Shown: piece by piece, positions 32,504 to 43,500 of the stretch | How positions within the stretch are numbered: position 1 is the first letter of the stretch | How the letters are laid out: each line of letters starts with the position of its first letter | The notes under the pieces: model-generated | Seen by the model: the letters and a program-made list of their open reading frames with translations, nothing else | Told to the model about the DNA's origin: nothing | Database searches by the model: none | Translations under genes and position numbers: made by a program | From: Candidatus Marimicrobium litorale | GTDB taxonomy: Bacteria; Pseudomonadota; Gammaproteobacteria; Pseudomonadales; Halieaceae | DNA: 64,000 nucleotides | NCBI RefSeq assembly: GCF_026262645.1 | Contig: NZ_SHNO01000001.1 | Coordinates: 682,001-746,000 of the forward strand | Direction: 5' to 3'

Positions 32504-32971
32504 ATGTTCGAAATTAATTGGGATGCCATTGGGGCTATAGGCGATTTTGCAGGGTCGATCGGCGTCTTTATTTCTCTGGTCTATCTGGCGGTGCAGATGC
32601 GCAACAGTGCGGCAGAAACCCGCGACGCCAGTATTCACTCGGTAATGGAGCTGGCAATTCAGTTTCGAGCCGAGTCATACAGCGGCGATCTTGCCGACAT
32701 TCGGCTGAAAGCAGCGAAGGGAGAAACGCTGACACAGCTCGAATCACTCAAATTCGAAGGGTACCTGTCCGCTTTGTTTGAACTCAACGAGCTGGTCTTT
32801 GTGCAGTATCAGAAAGAAAACCTTGATCCTGAGTACTTTGAAGCCTGGGAGCGTCGCACCGGTGCTGCGATGTCAGTGCTGCGCATCCAGCAGTTCTGGG
32901 CCAAAACCAAAACTGGCTATCGCTCAAGTTTTGTTCAGTATATCGATGGTCTGATGAAGCAGACAGCTTAG
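32504..32971 (+). CDS. Membrane-anchored protein of unknown function
   Basis: A 155-residue protein with one N-terminal membrane helix (DFAGSIGVFISLVYLAVQMR) and a cytoplasmic helical domain. This small family with the DFAGSIGVFISLVYLAVQ-type start is frequent in marine proteobacteria and has no known function. It is convergent with the response regulator; the two coding regions overlap by 4 bases. The first gene after the element on the right. Confidence 0.7.
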   Translation: MFEINWDAIGAIGDFAGSIGVFISLVYLAVQMRNSAAETRDASIHSVMELAIQFRAESYSGDLADIRLKAAKGETLTQLESLKFEGYLSALFELNELVFVQYQKENLDPEYFEAWERRTGAAMSVLRIQQFWAKTKTGYRSSFVQYIDGLMKQTA

Positions 32972-33447
32972 ACAAAAACCAGCAGTGACTCGGCTTCTTT
33001 CTTGGCGTCGTCCAGAGTGGCATCCTGATCGGATAGTAGGTTCTCCAGAAACCGCTTGCTCAGGTAGTTCTGGATGTGAATTTTAACCCGCGCTTTCACG
33101 ATAGGTGGGCTTATGGGTTTGCTGATGTAATCGACAGCGCCGGCATCAAGGCCTCGCTCCTCATTTGCCGTATCGGACATGCTGGTAACAAAAATAACGG
33201 GGATATCTTTTGTCGTCTCATCAGCTTTCAGCGCCTGGCATACCTGGATGCCATCCATCTCCGGCATGACCATGTCAAGCAAGACGATATCGGGCAGCTG
33301 TACCTTCGCTATCTCCAGCGCCTGTGCTCCGCTGATCGCCACACTGAGGGCGTAGTCATCTGCCAACACATTGGACAAAATTTTGATATTGCCTGGTTCA
33401 TCATCGACGATGAGAATTCGATTTTTATCAGTCGAGTTTGCAGTCAT
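32968..33447 (-). CDS. Stand-alone response regulator receiver protein
   Basis: A 159-residue protein consisting of one receiver domain (about 10-130): ILIVDDEP, phosphoacceptor in VLLDMVMPEMDG (Asp near 57), T in FVTSM and K in YISKPIS. A short charged tail follows, without a DNA-binding or enzymatic output domain. It is divergent from the large hybrid kinase at 33557 and is probably one of its phosphotransfer partners. Confidence 0.9.
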   Translation of the reverse strand: MTANSTDKNRILIVDDEPGNIKILSNVLADDYALSVAISGAQALEIAKVQLPDIVLLDMVMPEMDGIQVCQALKADETTKDIPVIFVTSMSDTANEERGLDAGAVDYISKPISPPIVKARVKIHIQNYLSKRFLENLLSDQDATLDDAKKEAESLLVFV

Positions 33448-33556
33448 TGCGTTACACTAGTGGCTTCAATATAAGAGTAGTAATTGTGCACTATATTTGG
33501 CAACGTAGTATAGCCATAAAGCCTCGTACGATAAGCTAAAAAAGAGAGTTAAGACA

Positions 33557-36500
33557 TTGACTGATACGCCTAAAGGGCTCAGCCCTGAATCGCACCAGTT
33601 TGCGAGAATTACGTTTTCCACGTGCTTACTGTTTCTGGCCGTGGGGTCTATAACCTCGGGGTTAAGTTTTTTCTATTCAAGCCCGGTCGCCAGGGGGCTT
33701 GGTATTTTAATAATCGCAGTGTTGTTGCCCCTGTCTATTCTTGCTCACTTTCAGGTCAAAAAAGATTATCTCGATCGGGCCGTAGCGCTGGTTACAGTAG
33801 TTTGGTATATCATTGCCTTTGGCATGATCATTGTTGGCGATAGGTTATATGGTGTACTAATCGTTACCGCGACGCTGCCGGTTCTTATGGTGTTACCGTT
33901 CGCTTCTCAGGCGATGTTTCGGCGGTTAATCATTGGTTCGATCCTGCTAATTTTAGTGGGCAGTGTCACTCGACTGACCGTGACTTTCTACGTCTCAACG
34001 GTTCCCGACAACGTCATCGCTAATGTCGAGTCGTTCTCGGTCATGATATTATCGCTGGTGGTTATGCTGTCACTGTGGCAATCCGGGGGTAAGCTGAAAG
34101 CCGCTGCCGCGGGCATGCGCAAGGCTATTGTGGCGCTGCAGGAGTCGGAGAAGTCGCTGGAGATCAAGGTGGAGCAGCGAACCACCGAGCTTGAACAAGC
34201 CTTTCAGGAAAGTTCCGACCTCAATAAAATTGCAACCATCGTTAACTCGACCCTGGATGTAGACAGGGTGCAAGACATTATTTTCGAAGGCTTGCAGAAG
34301 ATGTTCACCTTCGACCAGATGGGCGTTTTTCTGGTCGATCCTGCCGACCAACGGCTGAGACTCGCATACCAGCGTGGCAGATCCTGGCCGGAGGTGCTCG
34401 ACCAATTACTTGTTGATGAAGGCCTACCTCTTGACGCTGGCGATAGCGTTGCAGCGGCTTCTGTCGTCGCGGGAGAATCGATATTTATGGGCAAGATAAC
34501 CGACGAAGGGCTGGCCCAGGCGGGGCCCAATGATCGGTTGATTTTGAAGCACAATCCTTTTGTTTCGATTTTGTTATGCCCATTGACAATCGAGAATCGC
34601 TCAATTGGTTGTATCTTCTTTTCTGCTCGGACGCAGGCGTTTAAACTCAGTGAAAAGGAGATCACTGCTATAGAGCGTTATGTTACCCAGATGGGTACCG
34701 CTATCCGAAATGCTCAGTTATTCAAGGCGGCCGAGGAGTCTCGCCATGAAGCCGAGACGGCCAATGAGACCAAAGGCACGTTCCTGGCAAATATGAGTCA
34801 TGAGATTCGTACGCCTATGAACGCGATTATCGGCTTGACTGGACTTTGCCTGGATACAGAGCTGAATTCGAAGCAGAAAGACTATTTGAGCAAGGTGGAT
34901 GGCGCGGCTAACGCGCTGCGTACGATCATCGATGACATCCTCGATTTCTCCAAGCTGGAGGCGGGTAAATTTGAGTTTGAGAGTATCCCATTCTCACTCA
35001 ATGATGTACTGGATAATCTGGCGACTATCTGCATGGTGCGCTGCCAGAATAAACATCTTGAACTTGTTTTCCAACGCGACCCCACACTACCGGACTTACT
35101 GTCGGGTGATCCGACGCGCTTGGGCCAAATACTCATCAACCTGGCGGGTAATGCGATTAAGTTTACCGAGGAGGGTGAGATTGTGGTGGAGGTTCGCCAG
35201 GCTGAGCGGATTGGCGATAAAGTGAGCGTGCGCTTCGATGTGCGAGATAGCGGTATTGGCATGAACGAAGAGCAACTGGGTCGTTTGTTCCAGTCGTTCT
35301 CCCAGGCCGACAGCACTATTAGTCGCCAGTACGGCGGCACGGGTCTGGGCCTTGCAATCTCCCAGCAATTGACCGAGATGATGGGTGGCGAGATAGAAGT
35401 GACAAGCCAGCCAGGCGAGGGCAGCAGTTTCCACTTTGAGCTGACATTCGATGTGCTGGAGCGGGCAGAAGAGCCTGAAACAAGAGAAGAGCCCCCGCAG
35501 GGCCTCAACGTATTGGTCGTAGACGATAATGAACCGTCTCGTGATATTCTGCAGGAATACCTTTTATCGTTTGGCTATAGCGTCACTCTGGCTGAAAGTG
35601 GTGAGCAGGCGTTGGAAATTATGGCCGCTGATGCGACCTTCGACGTGCTCTTGCTGGATTGGATGATGCCTGGCATGACGGGGCTGGATGTCGCTTTGGC
35701 GGTTCGCGAGAAAAAATCACCGCCCAAGATCGTACTGCTTTCGTCCTGGGATATGCCCAGCAGCGAGCATCAGGCAATAGTGGACGCATTTCTAGCCAAA
35801 CCAGTAAAGCCTTCCGCGCTACTCGATACCATTATGCTGGCCTACGGTAAACAGGTGGTTCAGCGGGTACGTAACCTAGGTAGCAAAACCGGGCCAGAAG
35901 ATCTGGTAGCGATCCGAGGTGCCAGAGTTCTGGTAGTGGATGACTCGCCAATCAATTTACAGATTGCTTGCGAGCTGCTGCAGAAGGTGCCACTGGTTCT
36001 GGACACTGCCAGCGATGGCGGGGAGGCTGTGGACAAAGTCAGGGCTGCCGATTACGACTGCGTGCTCATGGATATCCAGATGCCAGGTATGGACGGTTAT
36101 ACGGCCACTCGCATATTGCGCGAACACTATCCGTTCGATGATCTGCCAATTTTAGCGATGACTGCGAATGTGATGGCTGAAGATCGCACGCGCACCCGTG
36201 ATGCCGGCATGAATGGCCACATTCCCAAGCCCGTTGACCCCGCCGATTTATACAAGGCCTTGTTAGATGCAATTGCTGCTGCCGACTACAGTGCTAATTT
36301 GTCAGGCATCGAGATAACAGAGAAGTTAGACGAGGCCGAAGCTCAACAGGCACCTCTGCCAGACACGCTGCCCGGTCTTGATATCAGGCAGGGTTTGAGT
36401 CGGCTGGCCGGCAACGAGGCGCTGTTTATGCAGCTGCTCAAGGATCTACTGAATGAATATGCGGGTGCAGCCGATTCGATGCGAGCCTTGGTTGCCGGCG

Positions 36501-36952
36501 GGGGTGGAGCTGAACTGCGCGAGGCTGCCCATAAGGTTCGCGGTATCGCCAATAACCTTGGTGCCACCGATATTGGTGCGAGTGCGGAAATTATTGAAAA
36601 AGTGGCTTTGGCGGGTAACGCTGTGCAAGAAGAGCAGATCGAGGCACTGGCCGATGCTTTGAAAATCACTGGCGAATCACTCGACGTCTTGATGGTGCTC
36701 AGGCAAGCATCCGCTTCTAGCACCGCAAACGAAATTGATACAGCGGCTGTTTTTGTCGACCTTCAGGCCGCTGTAGGCGCTTTCGATCCCGGCGCCACTT
36801 CGTTTGTCGATCAGCTGATTGCTGCCCAGCCTGCTGGCAGCGGTATCGCGAACCAGTTAACAGAGTTGCGTGAGCTACTGGATAACTTCAATTTTAGTGA
36901 TGCGGAGCCATTGCTCGCTGGAATCCAGCGGAAACTGCAGGGCCCATCATAA
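33557..36952 (+). CDS. Hybrid sensor histidine kinase with GAF, two receivers and Hpt
   Basis: A 1131-residue inner-membrane kinase. In order: a hydrophobic N-terminal region of about six helices (20-180), a short coiled coil (190-215), a GAF domain (about 215-395), HisKA with SHEIRTPMNAIIG (His near 415), HATPase (NLAGNAIKF; GTGLGLAIS), a first receiver (LLLDWMMPG near 698), a second receiver (VLMDIQMPGMDG near 835) and a C-terminal Hpt domain (AAHKVRG near 988). The start is TTG. The phosphorelay His-Asp-His-Asp is complete within this protein; the divergent receiver protein could be its output. The signal is not known. Confidence 0.92.
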   Translation: MTDTPKGLSPESHQFARITFSTCLLFLAVGSITSGLSFFYSSPVARGLGILIIAVLLPLSILAHFQVKKDYLDRAVALVTVVWYIIAFGMIIVGDRLYGVLIVTATLPVLMVLPFASQAMFRRLIIGSILLILVGSVTRLTVTFYVSTVPDNVIANVESFSVMILSLVVMLSLWQSGGKLKAAAAGMRKAIVALQESEKSLEIKVEQRTTELEQAFQESSDLNKIATIVNSTLDVDRVQDIIFEGLQKMFTFDQMGVFLVDPADQRLRLAYQRGRSWPEVLDQLLVDEGLPLDAGDSVAAASVVAGESIFMGKITDEGLAQAGPNDRLILKHNPFVSILLCPLTIENRSIGCIFFSARTQAFKLSEKEITAIERYVTQMGTAIRNAQLFKAAEESRHEAETANETKGTFLANMSHEIRTPMNAIIGLTGLCLDTELNSKQKDYLSKVDGAANALRTIIDDILDFSKLEAGKFEFESIPFSLNDVLDNLATICMVRCQNKHLELVFQRDPTLPDLLSGDPTRLGQILINLAGNAIKFTEEGEIVVEVRQAERIGDKVSVRFDVRDSGIGMNEEQLGRLFQSFSQADSTISRQYGGTGLGLAISQQLTEMMGGEIEVTSQPGEGSSFHFELTFDVLERAEEPETREEPPQGLNVLVVDDNEPSRDILQEYLLSFGYSVTLAESGEQALEIMAADATFDVLLLDWMMPGMTGLDVALAVREKKSPPKIVLLSSWDMPSSEHQAIVDAFLAKPVKPSALLDTIMLAYGKQVVQRVRNLGSKTGPEDLVAIRGARVLVVDDSPINLQIACELLQKVPLVLDTASDGGEAVDKVRAADYDCVLMDIQMPGMDGYTATRILREHYPFDDLPILAMTANVMAEDRTRTRDAGMNGHIPKPVDPADLYKALLDAIAAADYSANLSGIEITEKLDEAEAQQAPLPDTLPGLDIRQGLSRLAGNEALFMQLLKDLLNEYAGAADSMRALVAGGGGAELREAAHKVRGIANNLGATDIGASAEIIEKVALAGNAVQEEQIEALADALKITGESLDVLMVLRQASASSTANEIDTAAVFVDLQAAVGAFDPGATSFVDQLIAAQPAGSGIANQLTELRELLDNFNFSDAEPLLAGIQRKLQGPS

Positions 36953-37249
36953 TGTGCTCTGTGCTGAGAGTCGGGCGCGATGCCTTACCGGGCGGTGCAC
37001 CCTGCTGAGCATAAGTCTGGCGGGCTTGATTGCTCGATTGGCGGCCCTCGTGGCGAGCCGGAGGGGTGGTACGAGCTCATTCTAGGGTGCTCTCGCTCCG
37101 AACCATGGCTGTAGGGCTAGCCAAGCGCAGCGAAGGGGTAACTCTCCCTAGAGTCATCTAAATTTTCTTCTCTGCGGTGTAAAAACGCCCTGTAGGGCAG
37201 TAGTATTGACATCGATGATGCAGCAGAGCGAAAGAAGGGTAGCGGGATT

Positions 37250-37666
37250 ATGGCGAATGAATTCACAGTAAGCAGTTTTTTCGGGCGCTGGATTTTCGCA
37301 TTACTACTGACGGTCGGCACCTATAACCCCTCCGGTTATTCCTATCTCAACTGGGTTTTGGGAGAGGAGGGGGGGTTGACGCCGCTCATAGCTCTAACGG
37401 GGATTGCACTGCTCATAGCCTGGGTGGTTTTCTTGCGTGCAACCCTGCTCGCGCTGGGTTGGTTGGGTATTGTTCTTGGGGCAGCGCTCTTCGGCAGTCT
37501 TATCTGGGTTTTTATCGATCTGGGCTGGCTCAGCCTGGATTCAACGGGCGCACTCACCTGGGTATTGCTGCTGCTGCTTTCCCTTATCCTTGCTGCGGGG
37601 ATGTCCTGGTCGCATATACGTCGTCGTCTTACGGGACAGTTCGATGTAGATGACATAGACGATTGA
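37250..37666 (+). CDS. DUF6524-like small membrane protein
   Basis: A 138-residue protein with four membrane helices and the segment GTYNPSGYSYLNWVL after the first helix, which recurs in a small family of unknown function (DUF6524). Acidic tail VDDIDD. It is flanked by gaps of 297 and 244 bases, so it is probably transcribed alone. Confidence 0.75.
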   Translation: MANEFTVSSFFGRWIFALLLTVGTYNPSGYSYLNWVLGEEGGLTPLIALTGIALLIAWVVFLRATLLALGWLGIVLGAALFGSLIWVFIDLGWLSLDSTGALTWVLLLLLSLILAAGMSWSHIRRRLTGQFDVDDIDD

Positions 37667-37910
37667 AAATTCAGAATGAGCCAATTAGGCTTGGGCCGAA
37701 CGCGAGTATGATGCGGCTTCTGCAGTGAGGGAACATGGTTAAGCGCTGCATCAATGAGCCGCCGACGAACGAGGAAGAGGGTTGTGACGCACTAAGGCGA
37801 TTACGGCAGCGAGGTATCACAGCGGCCAAGAGTGATGCGAATGTCGAGCATAATGGCGTCGCGGCAAAGGCTGGCGCAGAGTCTTGCACTAACGAAATGA
37901 GCGTAAGCGA

Positions 37911-38291
37911 GTGTTAGAAAACAGGAAATGCGCCGTTTGCGCCACAAAAAACCCAAAGCAGGAAATGCACCGAATTGAAATGCAGGAAAAAGTAACGCGT
38001 TCTCATATCGCACTCACGCTGCGAAATGCAGCGGCCATGTTGCTCGGGCAGAGACCGAAGGGTACGGGTCGGCGTTCCTGGCTTTTTGCGCACTACCAGC
38101 GCACGCAGTCAAGAAATGTCATGCGTTGGCATTGTTTTAATTGCTATATTCGTCAGTTGACGCCGCAGGAGTATAAACTTTTTCGAAATGCGCATCACGA
38201 TGATCTCGCAAGCGAGCAGGGTGTCGCACAGGCCAAAACATCTGTCGCTCGCCTTGATGCGCTCTATCACGGTGAAGGAGAATCAAGCTAG
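37911..38291 (+). CDS. Small zinc-ribbon-like protein
   Basis: A 126-residue protein from GTG 37911 with two cysteine pairs (CAVC at the start and CFNC near residue 74) that could bind one zinc ion, and a basic middle (RPKGTGRRSWLF). No family recognised. Its stop shares one base with the GTG of the next gene, so both are probably in one unit. A 60-codon frame just upstream (37735-37917) overlaps its start, but that one is of low complexity and I do not list it. Confidence 0.55.
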   Translation: MLENRKCAVCATKNPKQEMHRIEMQEKVTRSHIALTLRNAAAMLLGQRPKGTGRRSWLFAHYQRTQSRNVMRWHCFNCYIRQLTPQEYKLFRNAHHDDLASEQGVAQAKTSVARLDALYHGEGESS

Positions 38292-38749
38292 TGTATAAGC
38301 AGCTGCAAACCGGATTGATCTGCGTCATCGCGTTGGTACTACTGTCGGCCTGCGCCACCGTTACGTCGCAGCTGGATCCGCCAAAAATTAATATCGAGGA
38401 TTTTCGAAGTTTGCCCACAGAGGGTGGCGCACCTCGCTTCGAAATTACTCTGAGGGTGATCAATCCAAATGCGCAAGCGCTTGATATTGTGGGCATCAGC
38501 TACTCTATTGAGTTACTTGGAAGAGAGCTTATTACCGGCGTTTCGAAGAATATTCCCTCTATTGGAGGCTATAGCGAGGGGCTGGTGACGCTTGATGCCG
38601 GCTTGCAGTTGTTCGAATTGTTACGTTTGCTGGCCAGCGTGGGAAGTCAGGAAGATGGGCCCCTCGAGTATCGTTTCCTCGCAAAGATCGATTTTGCCGG
38701 TTTTGTGCCTACGCAGCGTATCGAAGAGTCAGGCAAGATTGCATTGTAA
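38291..38749 (+). CDS. LEA14/WHy-domain lipoprotein
   Basis: A 152-residue predicted lipoprotein (lipobox LSAC) with a single WHy/LEA_2 domain (PRFEITLRVINPNAQALDIVGISYSI), a beta-sandwich fold linked to desiccation and stress responses in plants and found in bacterial lipoproteins of unknown detailed role. GTG start, one-base overlap with the previous gene. Confidence 0.8.
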   Translation: MYKQLQTGLICVIALVLLSACATVTSQLDPPKINIEDFRSLPTEGGAPRFEITLRVINPNAQALDIVGISYSIELLGRELITGVSKNIPSIGGYSEGLVTLDAGLQLFELLRLLASVGSQEDGPLEYRFLAKIDFAGFVPTQRIEESGKIAL

Positions 38750-38782
38750 TGCGCTGTGCGCCGTTGTGAAGCGCCGCCGGGT

Positions 38783-40135
38783 TCAGGCTAAAGTTGCCTG
38801 AGCAAAAATGCACAAAATGATGGTCGGGCAGACAAGCCTGACGTACCAGGGCCAGATTTTCCAGAACAGGCTGTGTTCAGCGTCTGGGTTACCTTTTCGC
38901 AGTTCTTGCAATACGCCATCGCGCTGCCATATCCAGCCGGCATACAGGCAAAATATAAACCCCAGCAGTGGTTGTCCATATCGTGTCGTGAGCGTTATCA
39001 CCATGCTGAAAAGATTGCTGAAGTCGAAAATTATAAGGGTGCTGGCAGCCGCAATACCACACGCAATCAACGGGGCCGCCCACCGACGCTTTACGCCTCT
39101 ACTTTCTGTCGCGTAGGCGACAGACACCTCCAGCATCGAAATTGATGAAGTCAGGGCGGCAATGCTCATCAGAAAAAAGAAAGTAATAGATACGATAACG
39201 CCCGTTGTCCCCATTGTTGCAAACAGCTCGGGTAGGACAGTAAAAATGAGTGTATCTTCAGAGATCAACGTGCCATCTTCGCCAAAAATTTCCACTCCAT
39301 TTTGCAGTGCTACGTACATGGCGGGCATGATAAGAAACCCGGCCAGCACCGCGATGGAGATGTCTATCAAGGTGACAACCCCTCCGAGCAAAGGTAGATT
39401 TTCATCGTCCTTTACGTAAGAGCCGTATACCAGCATGGTCCCAACGCCCAACGACAGAGAAAAAAACGCCGCACCGAGCGCTCGAAGAATCAAATCGGGT
39501 GACAGGCTTCGTGAAAAATCAGGTAATAGATAGACTCTCAGGCCTTCAGTCGCTCCCTCCAGTGTGAGCACATATGCGATCAGGACAAGGAGTGTGATAA
39601 TTAATATCGGCATCAGGCGCTCTGACCAGCGCTCGATACCCTGTTTGACGCCAGCGGTAACGATGAGCGCGGTCAAGGCGATAAACAGATAGGTAAACAC
39701 CAGGTTGCGACCAAGGCCGAAAGCGGTAAGCCATTGGGACGCCTCTTCTGCTCCCATCAAGCCCACCAAAGACGCGAGACAGAACGCTACCATCCAGCCC
39801 GCTACAATCGCGTAAAAACTGAGTATAAGGCTTGCGATAACCAATCCCGCCATGCCGCCCGCCGCACCGATGTTTGCCAGGAGCGGTGTGCGTGAAATGG
39901 CCCTAAGAGCCTGTACCGGGTTTGAGTGGGCATGTCGACCAATAATCAGTTCTGCCATGAGTGCCGGATAGGCCAATGTGAAGGCAAGAACGAGATACAC
40001 GGCCAGGAAGGCCGCGCCGCCATTTCCTGCTGCCTGAGTGGGAAAGCCCCAAATATTTCCAAGTCCCACCGCACTGCCGGAGGCCGCCATAATGAACCCA
40101 AACCGGGAACTGAACTCTCCACGAGTTGATGCCAT
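38783..40135 (-). CDS. Sodium-dependent transporter, NSS family
   Basis: A 450-residue inner-membrane symporter of the SNF/NSS family that imports an amino acid or amine with Na+. The first helix carries the signature MAASGSAVGLGNIWGFP, followed by about ten further helices, with the sodium-site helix SLSLGVGTMLVYGSY. Substrate is not predictable from sequence alone. Na+ coupling fits the Na+-NQR at the start of the window. Confidence 0.92.
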   Translation of the reverse strand: MASTRGEFSSRFGFIMAASGSAVGLGNIWGFPTQAAGNGGAAFLAVYLVLAFTLAYPALMAELIIGRHAHSNPVQALRAISRTPLLANIGAAGGMAGLVIASLILSFYAIVAGWMVAFCLASLVGLMGAEEASQWLTAFGLGRNLVFTYLFIALTALIVTAGVKQGIERWSERLMPILIITLLVLIAYVLTLEGATEGLRVYLLPDFSRSLSPDLILRALGAAFFSLSLGVGTMLVYGSYVKDDENLPLLGGVVTLIDISIAVLAGFLIMPAMYVALQNGVEIFGEDGTLISEDTLIFTVLPELFATMGTTGVIVSITFFFLMSIAALTSSISMLEVSVAYATESRGVKRRWAAPLIACGIAAASTLIIFDFSNLFSMVITLTTRYGQPLLGFIFCLYAGWIWQRDGVLQELRKGNPDAEHSLFWKIWPWYVRLVCPTIILCIFAQATLA

Positions 40136-40341
40136 GATGAATGCTCGGATCGATTTTTTTGTCGGGCCAGTTTACCATGGAGACAGAAATCAGGGTCCCG
40201 AGCTGGCAGCGCCTGCGACACTATTTCTGTGTACGGTGCTCAGTGCCTGATTGCTTTGTGATCGGTAAAATATGCTGCTATGCTGCGCCGATTATGGCGA
40301 GGCGCACTGTTTTTTGTCTTCGCCAGAATCAGGTATTTTTT

Positions 40342-40428
40342 GCGAGTGTGGTGGAATTGGTATACACATCAGACTTAAAATCTGACGGCTTAACGGCTAT
40401 GCGGGTTCAAGTCCCGCCACTCGCACCA
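40342..40428 (+). tRNA. tRNA-Leu (TAA)
   Basis: A complete 87-base type II tRNA with CCA encoded. Acceptor GCGAGTG pairs with CACTCGC, anticodon TAA in AGACTTAAAATCT, long variable arm GACGGCTTAACGGCTAT and T arm GGGTTCAAGTCCC. No repeat of its 3' end was seen nearby, so this site is not occupied by an element. Confidence 0.96.
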
Positions 40429-40503
40429 TTCTTTTTGGGTAAGCCCGCCCGCTAAGGGGCCAACTCCGCTGATGGTCGTGTCCCTTAAGACGAGGGGCGT
40501 CCG

Positions 40504-43500
40504 TCAGGTACCTGCGCTTACGGCTTCCTCGGAATGCGGCTGATCCCCCGCTGGCTTTTCGGTAGCAATATCTTCTGCGAGAAACGTGTAGATAGCGGGC
40601 AATACGAACAGCGTGAAGAGAGTTCCAACGGCCATGCCGACGGAAATTACCAAGCCGATTGAATAGCGACTGTTTGCGCCGGCTCCCGTGGCAACCACCA
40701 AGGGTAATACTCCAATAACCATTGCTGCAGTTGTCATGAGAACGGGGCGTAAGCGCACACCTGCAGCCGCCAGAATTGCATCATGTTTGTTCAGCCCCTT
40801 GTCTCTCTGCAGATCGTTTGCAAACTGTACGATCAGTATTCCGTGCTTACTGATTAACCCGATAAGCGTGACTAGCCCGACCTCGGTATAAATATTGAGC
40901 GTGGCCGCGCCGAAGTAAAGGGGCAGCATTGCGCCGAAAATAGACAAAGGCACCGTGGTCAAAATGATTAGAGGATCGCGAAAGCTCTCAAACTGAGCCG
41001 CGAGCACAAGATAGATAATTATGATTGCGAGAAAGAAGGTCGTAATGAGTGAGCTACCCTCCTGCAGGAACTGCCGAAGTTCGCCAGATGAATCAAGTAA
41101 GTAAGCGTCAGGAAGTATATCCTTCGCTTGCGCTACCATATAAGTGTGCGCTTCTTGCAGGCTCACCCCAGGCATCATTTTGGCCTCAATAGTCGCGCTG
41201 TTGAGCTGCTGAAATTGATTATTCTGTGACGGCTTTATCACTGTTGTGGCATCGACCAGCGCAGACAATGGGATCATGTCGCCGCTGCTTGCTTTGACAT
41301 AATAGGTCTTGAGAGCCGCCGTATCGAGGCGAGAGTCTCGGCGAACCTCCGGAATCACCTGGTAGCTGCGCCCGTTAAGAGAAAAATAGTTGACAAAGCC
41401 TTCACTCAGAAACGTCTGCAGCACTGTGCCTATGTCTTGAGGCGATACGCCAAGAGAGGCCGCTTTATCCCGGTTTATCGCAATTTCGATTTGCGGCCGG
41501 TTCATCTTCATATCGTTTTTTATAAAAATAAATTTACCGCTATCCCTGCCTCTTTCCATCAGTTTTTCGACATAGGGATACATGCTTTCAAGATCTTCGG
41601 TAGCTGACTTGATGACCAATTGATAGGGGAGCCCCTGCGGCGTTCCAGGAAGCACTGGCGGTGAAAAAGTGTAGGTCTGCAGCCCCGGATAGCTGATCAC
41701 GGCTTTCTGTAGCTCGTGTTGTATATCCTGAGCGGTACGAGTGCGATCATCCCAGGGAGTGAGAACGTCGACAAGAAACAGGGTCGAATCGTTTTGGTAT
41801 CCGTAAACGCTGAAAAATGCACTGGTTTCGGGAACCTCGTTCACTTTCTGTTCCAGTGGCTTTGCAGTTGCCTGCAAATAGTCTGTGTTGGCATAGACCG
41901 GGCCTGTGGCTGTGAACAGAATAACTCCTTGATCTTCCTCCGGTGCGAGTTCCGAAGCGGTATGAGTGAACATATATACCAGCGAAACAAGGATGGTAAT
42001 GGCCAAAGGCCATACGTAGAAGCGATTCGCCAGCAGGTAACTCAATAACGTCTCATAGCGTTTACGCAAGGCTTCCAAAACGCTGTTGATTCGCTTCACA
42101 AGCGGTGTTTCTACCGCTTCGAGCGTTAAGATACGGGAGCACATCATCGGTGTCAGGGTGAGAGCAATAAAACCTGAAATGAGCACTGCTCCAGCGAGAC
42201 TAAAGGCAAACTCAGTAAACAAGGAGCCGGTGAGCCCTCCCATAAAACCAATAGGGGCGTAGACCGCTGCCAGAGTTATCGTCATCGAAATGACCGGTAT
42301 CGCAATTTCCTTGGCGCTGACGATTGCAGCCTGCAAAGCATCCATGCCTTCTTCCAGGTGCCGAGAGGTATTCTCGACCACGACAATGGCATCATCCACC
42401 ACAAGTGATATAGCGAGCACCATGGCGAGAAGAGTTAGAAGATTGATACTGAATCCTAACGCCAGCATCATAAAAAGCGACCCTATCAGTGACAGAGGAA
42501 TAGTCACCACCGGAATGAGCACCGCTCTGGGGCTGCCCAAAAAGCTGAAAACCACTAAAATGACGATAACGATCGCTTCCATCAGCGTGCGACTTACCTC
42601 GTCGATTGAGGTGCTAATGTAAATCGTGGAGTCGTAGTCCATGTTCACCGTCATGCCGCCGGGCACAGCCTCCTGAATCTGTTTCAGAACGGCGTAGACA
42701 CCCTTGATAACCTTCAAGGGATTAGAGTCTGCGGTGTTTGAAATAGACACCATAATTGCGGGGGTGCCATTAGCTGCGACTGACTCATCGTAGGAGCTGG
42801 CGCCCAGCTCTACTGTGCCGACATCACTAATTCTGACTACACGATCATTGTCACTGAACAATACGATAGATCCGAACTCTTCAGCGGTCTTTAAGTCGGT
42901 CATGGCCTTGATGTCGACTTCAATGAACTTGCCTTTGAATTTTCCGGAGGAGCTCACACTGTTCTGGTCCGCGATAGCCTCTCGAACCTGCTTGGCATCG
43001 ACTGAGAACGCCGCCATTCGCACAGGATCAAGCCATATCCTCATGGCAAAGTCCTTTTCTCCCAGAATATCGACGCTATTTACGCCAGCGACGGTGGAAA
43101 ACAAGGGAACCGCGACGCGGCTGATGTAGTCAGAGATTTGCTGATTTTCGAGTCGATCCGACTTGAATGAGATATAGCCAATCGGAGGGGAGGACGACGA
43201 TTTGGTAATGCTTGGGTCCTGTGTGCCGGTTGGTAAGCGGTACGATACCTGCTGTACCAGAGATAACACTTCGGCGAGAGCGGAATCTGTCGGATAGTTG
43301 ATCTTCAGATACAGTGTAATGATCGAAACGCCCATGTTGTTTTGTGCATACATGTAATCAATGCCTTCAGCTTGAGCAACTTGCTGCTGAATCGGCTGGG
43401 TCACGTAGCCTTCGATATCACTTGCGCTGGCGCCGGGATAGATTGTCTTAATGGTTATTACCCCGGTCTCCATCTCGGGATACTGTCTAACTTGAAGATC

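Noticed and set aside
34882-35508. 208-codon open frame antisense to the histidine kinase
   Set aside because: It lies entirely within the conserved HisKA/HATPase coding region and has low-complexity serine/arginine-rich content typical of an antisense shadow.
37735-37917. 60-codon frame with a possible ribosome-binding site overlapping the zinc-ribbon gene start
   Set aside because: The product is low in hydrophobic residues and shows no domain; spacing and overlap are suggestive but not enough to call a gene.
40342-40428. tRNA-Leu as a third island site
   Set aside because: No direct repeat of its 3' end and no integrase or foreign cargo beside it.
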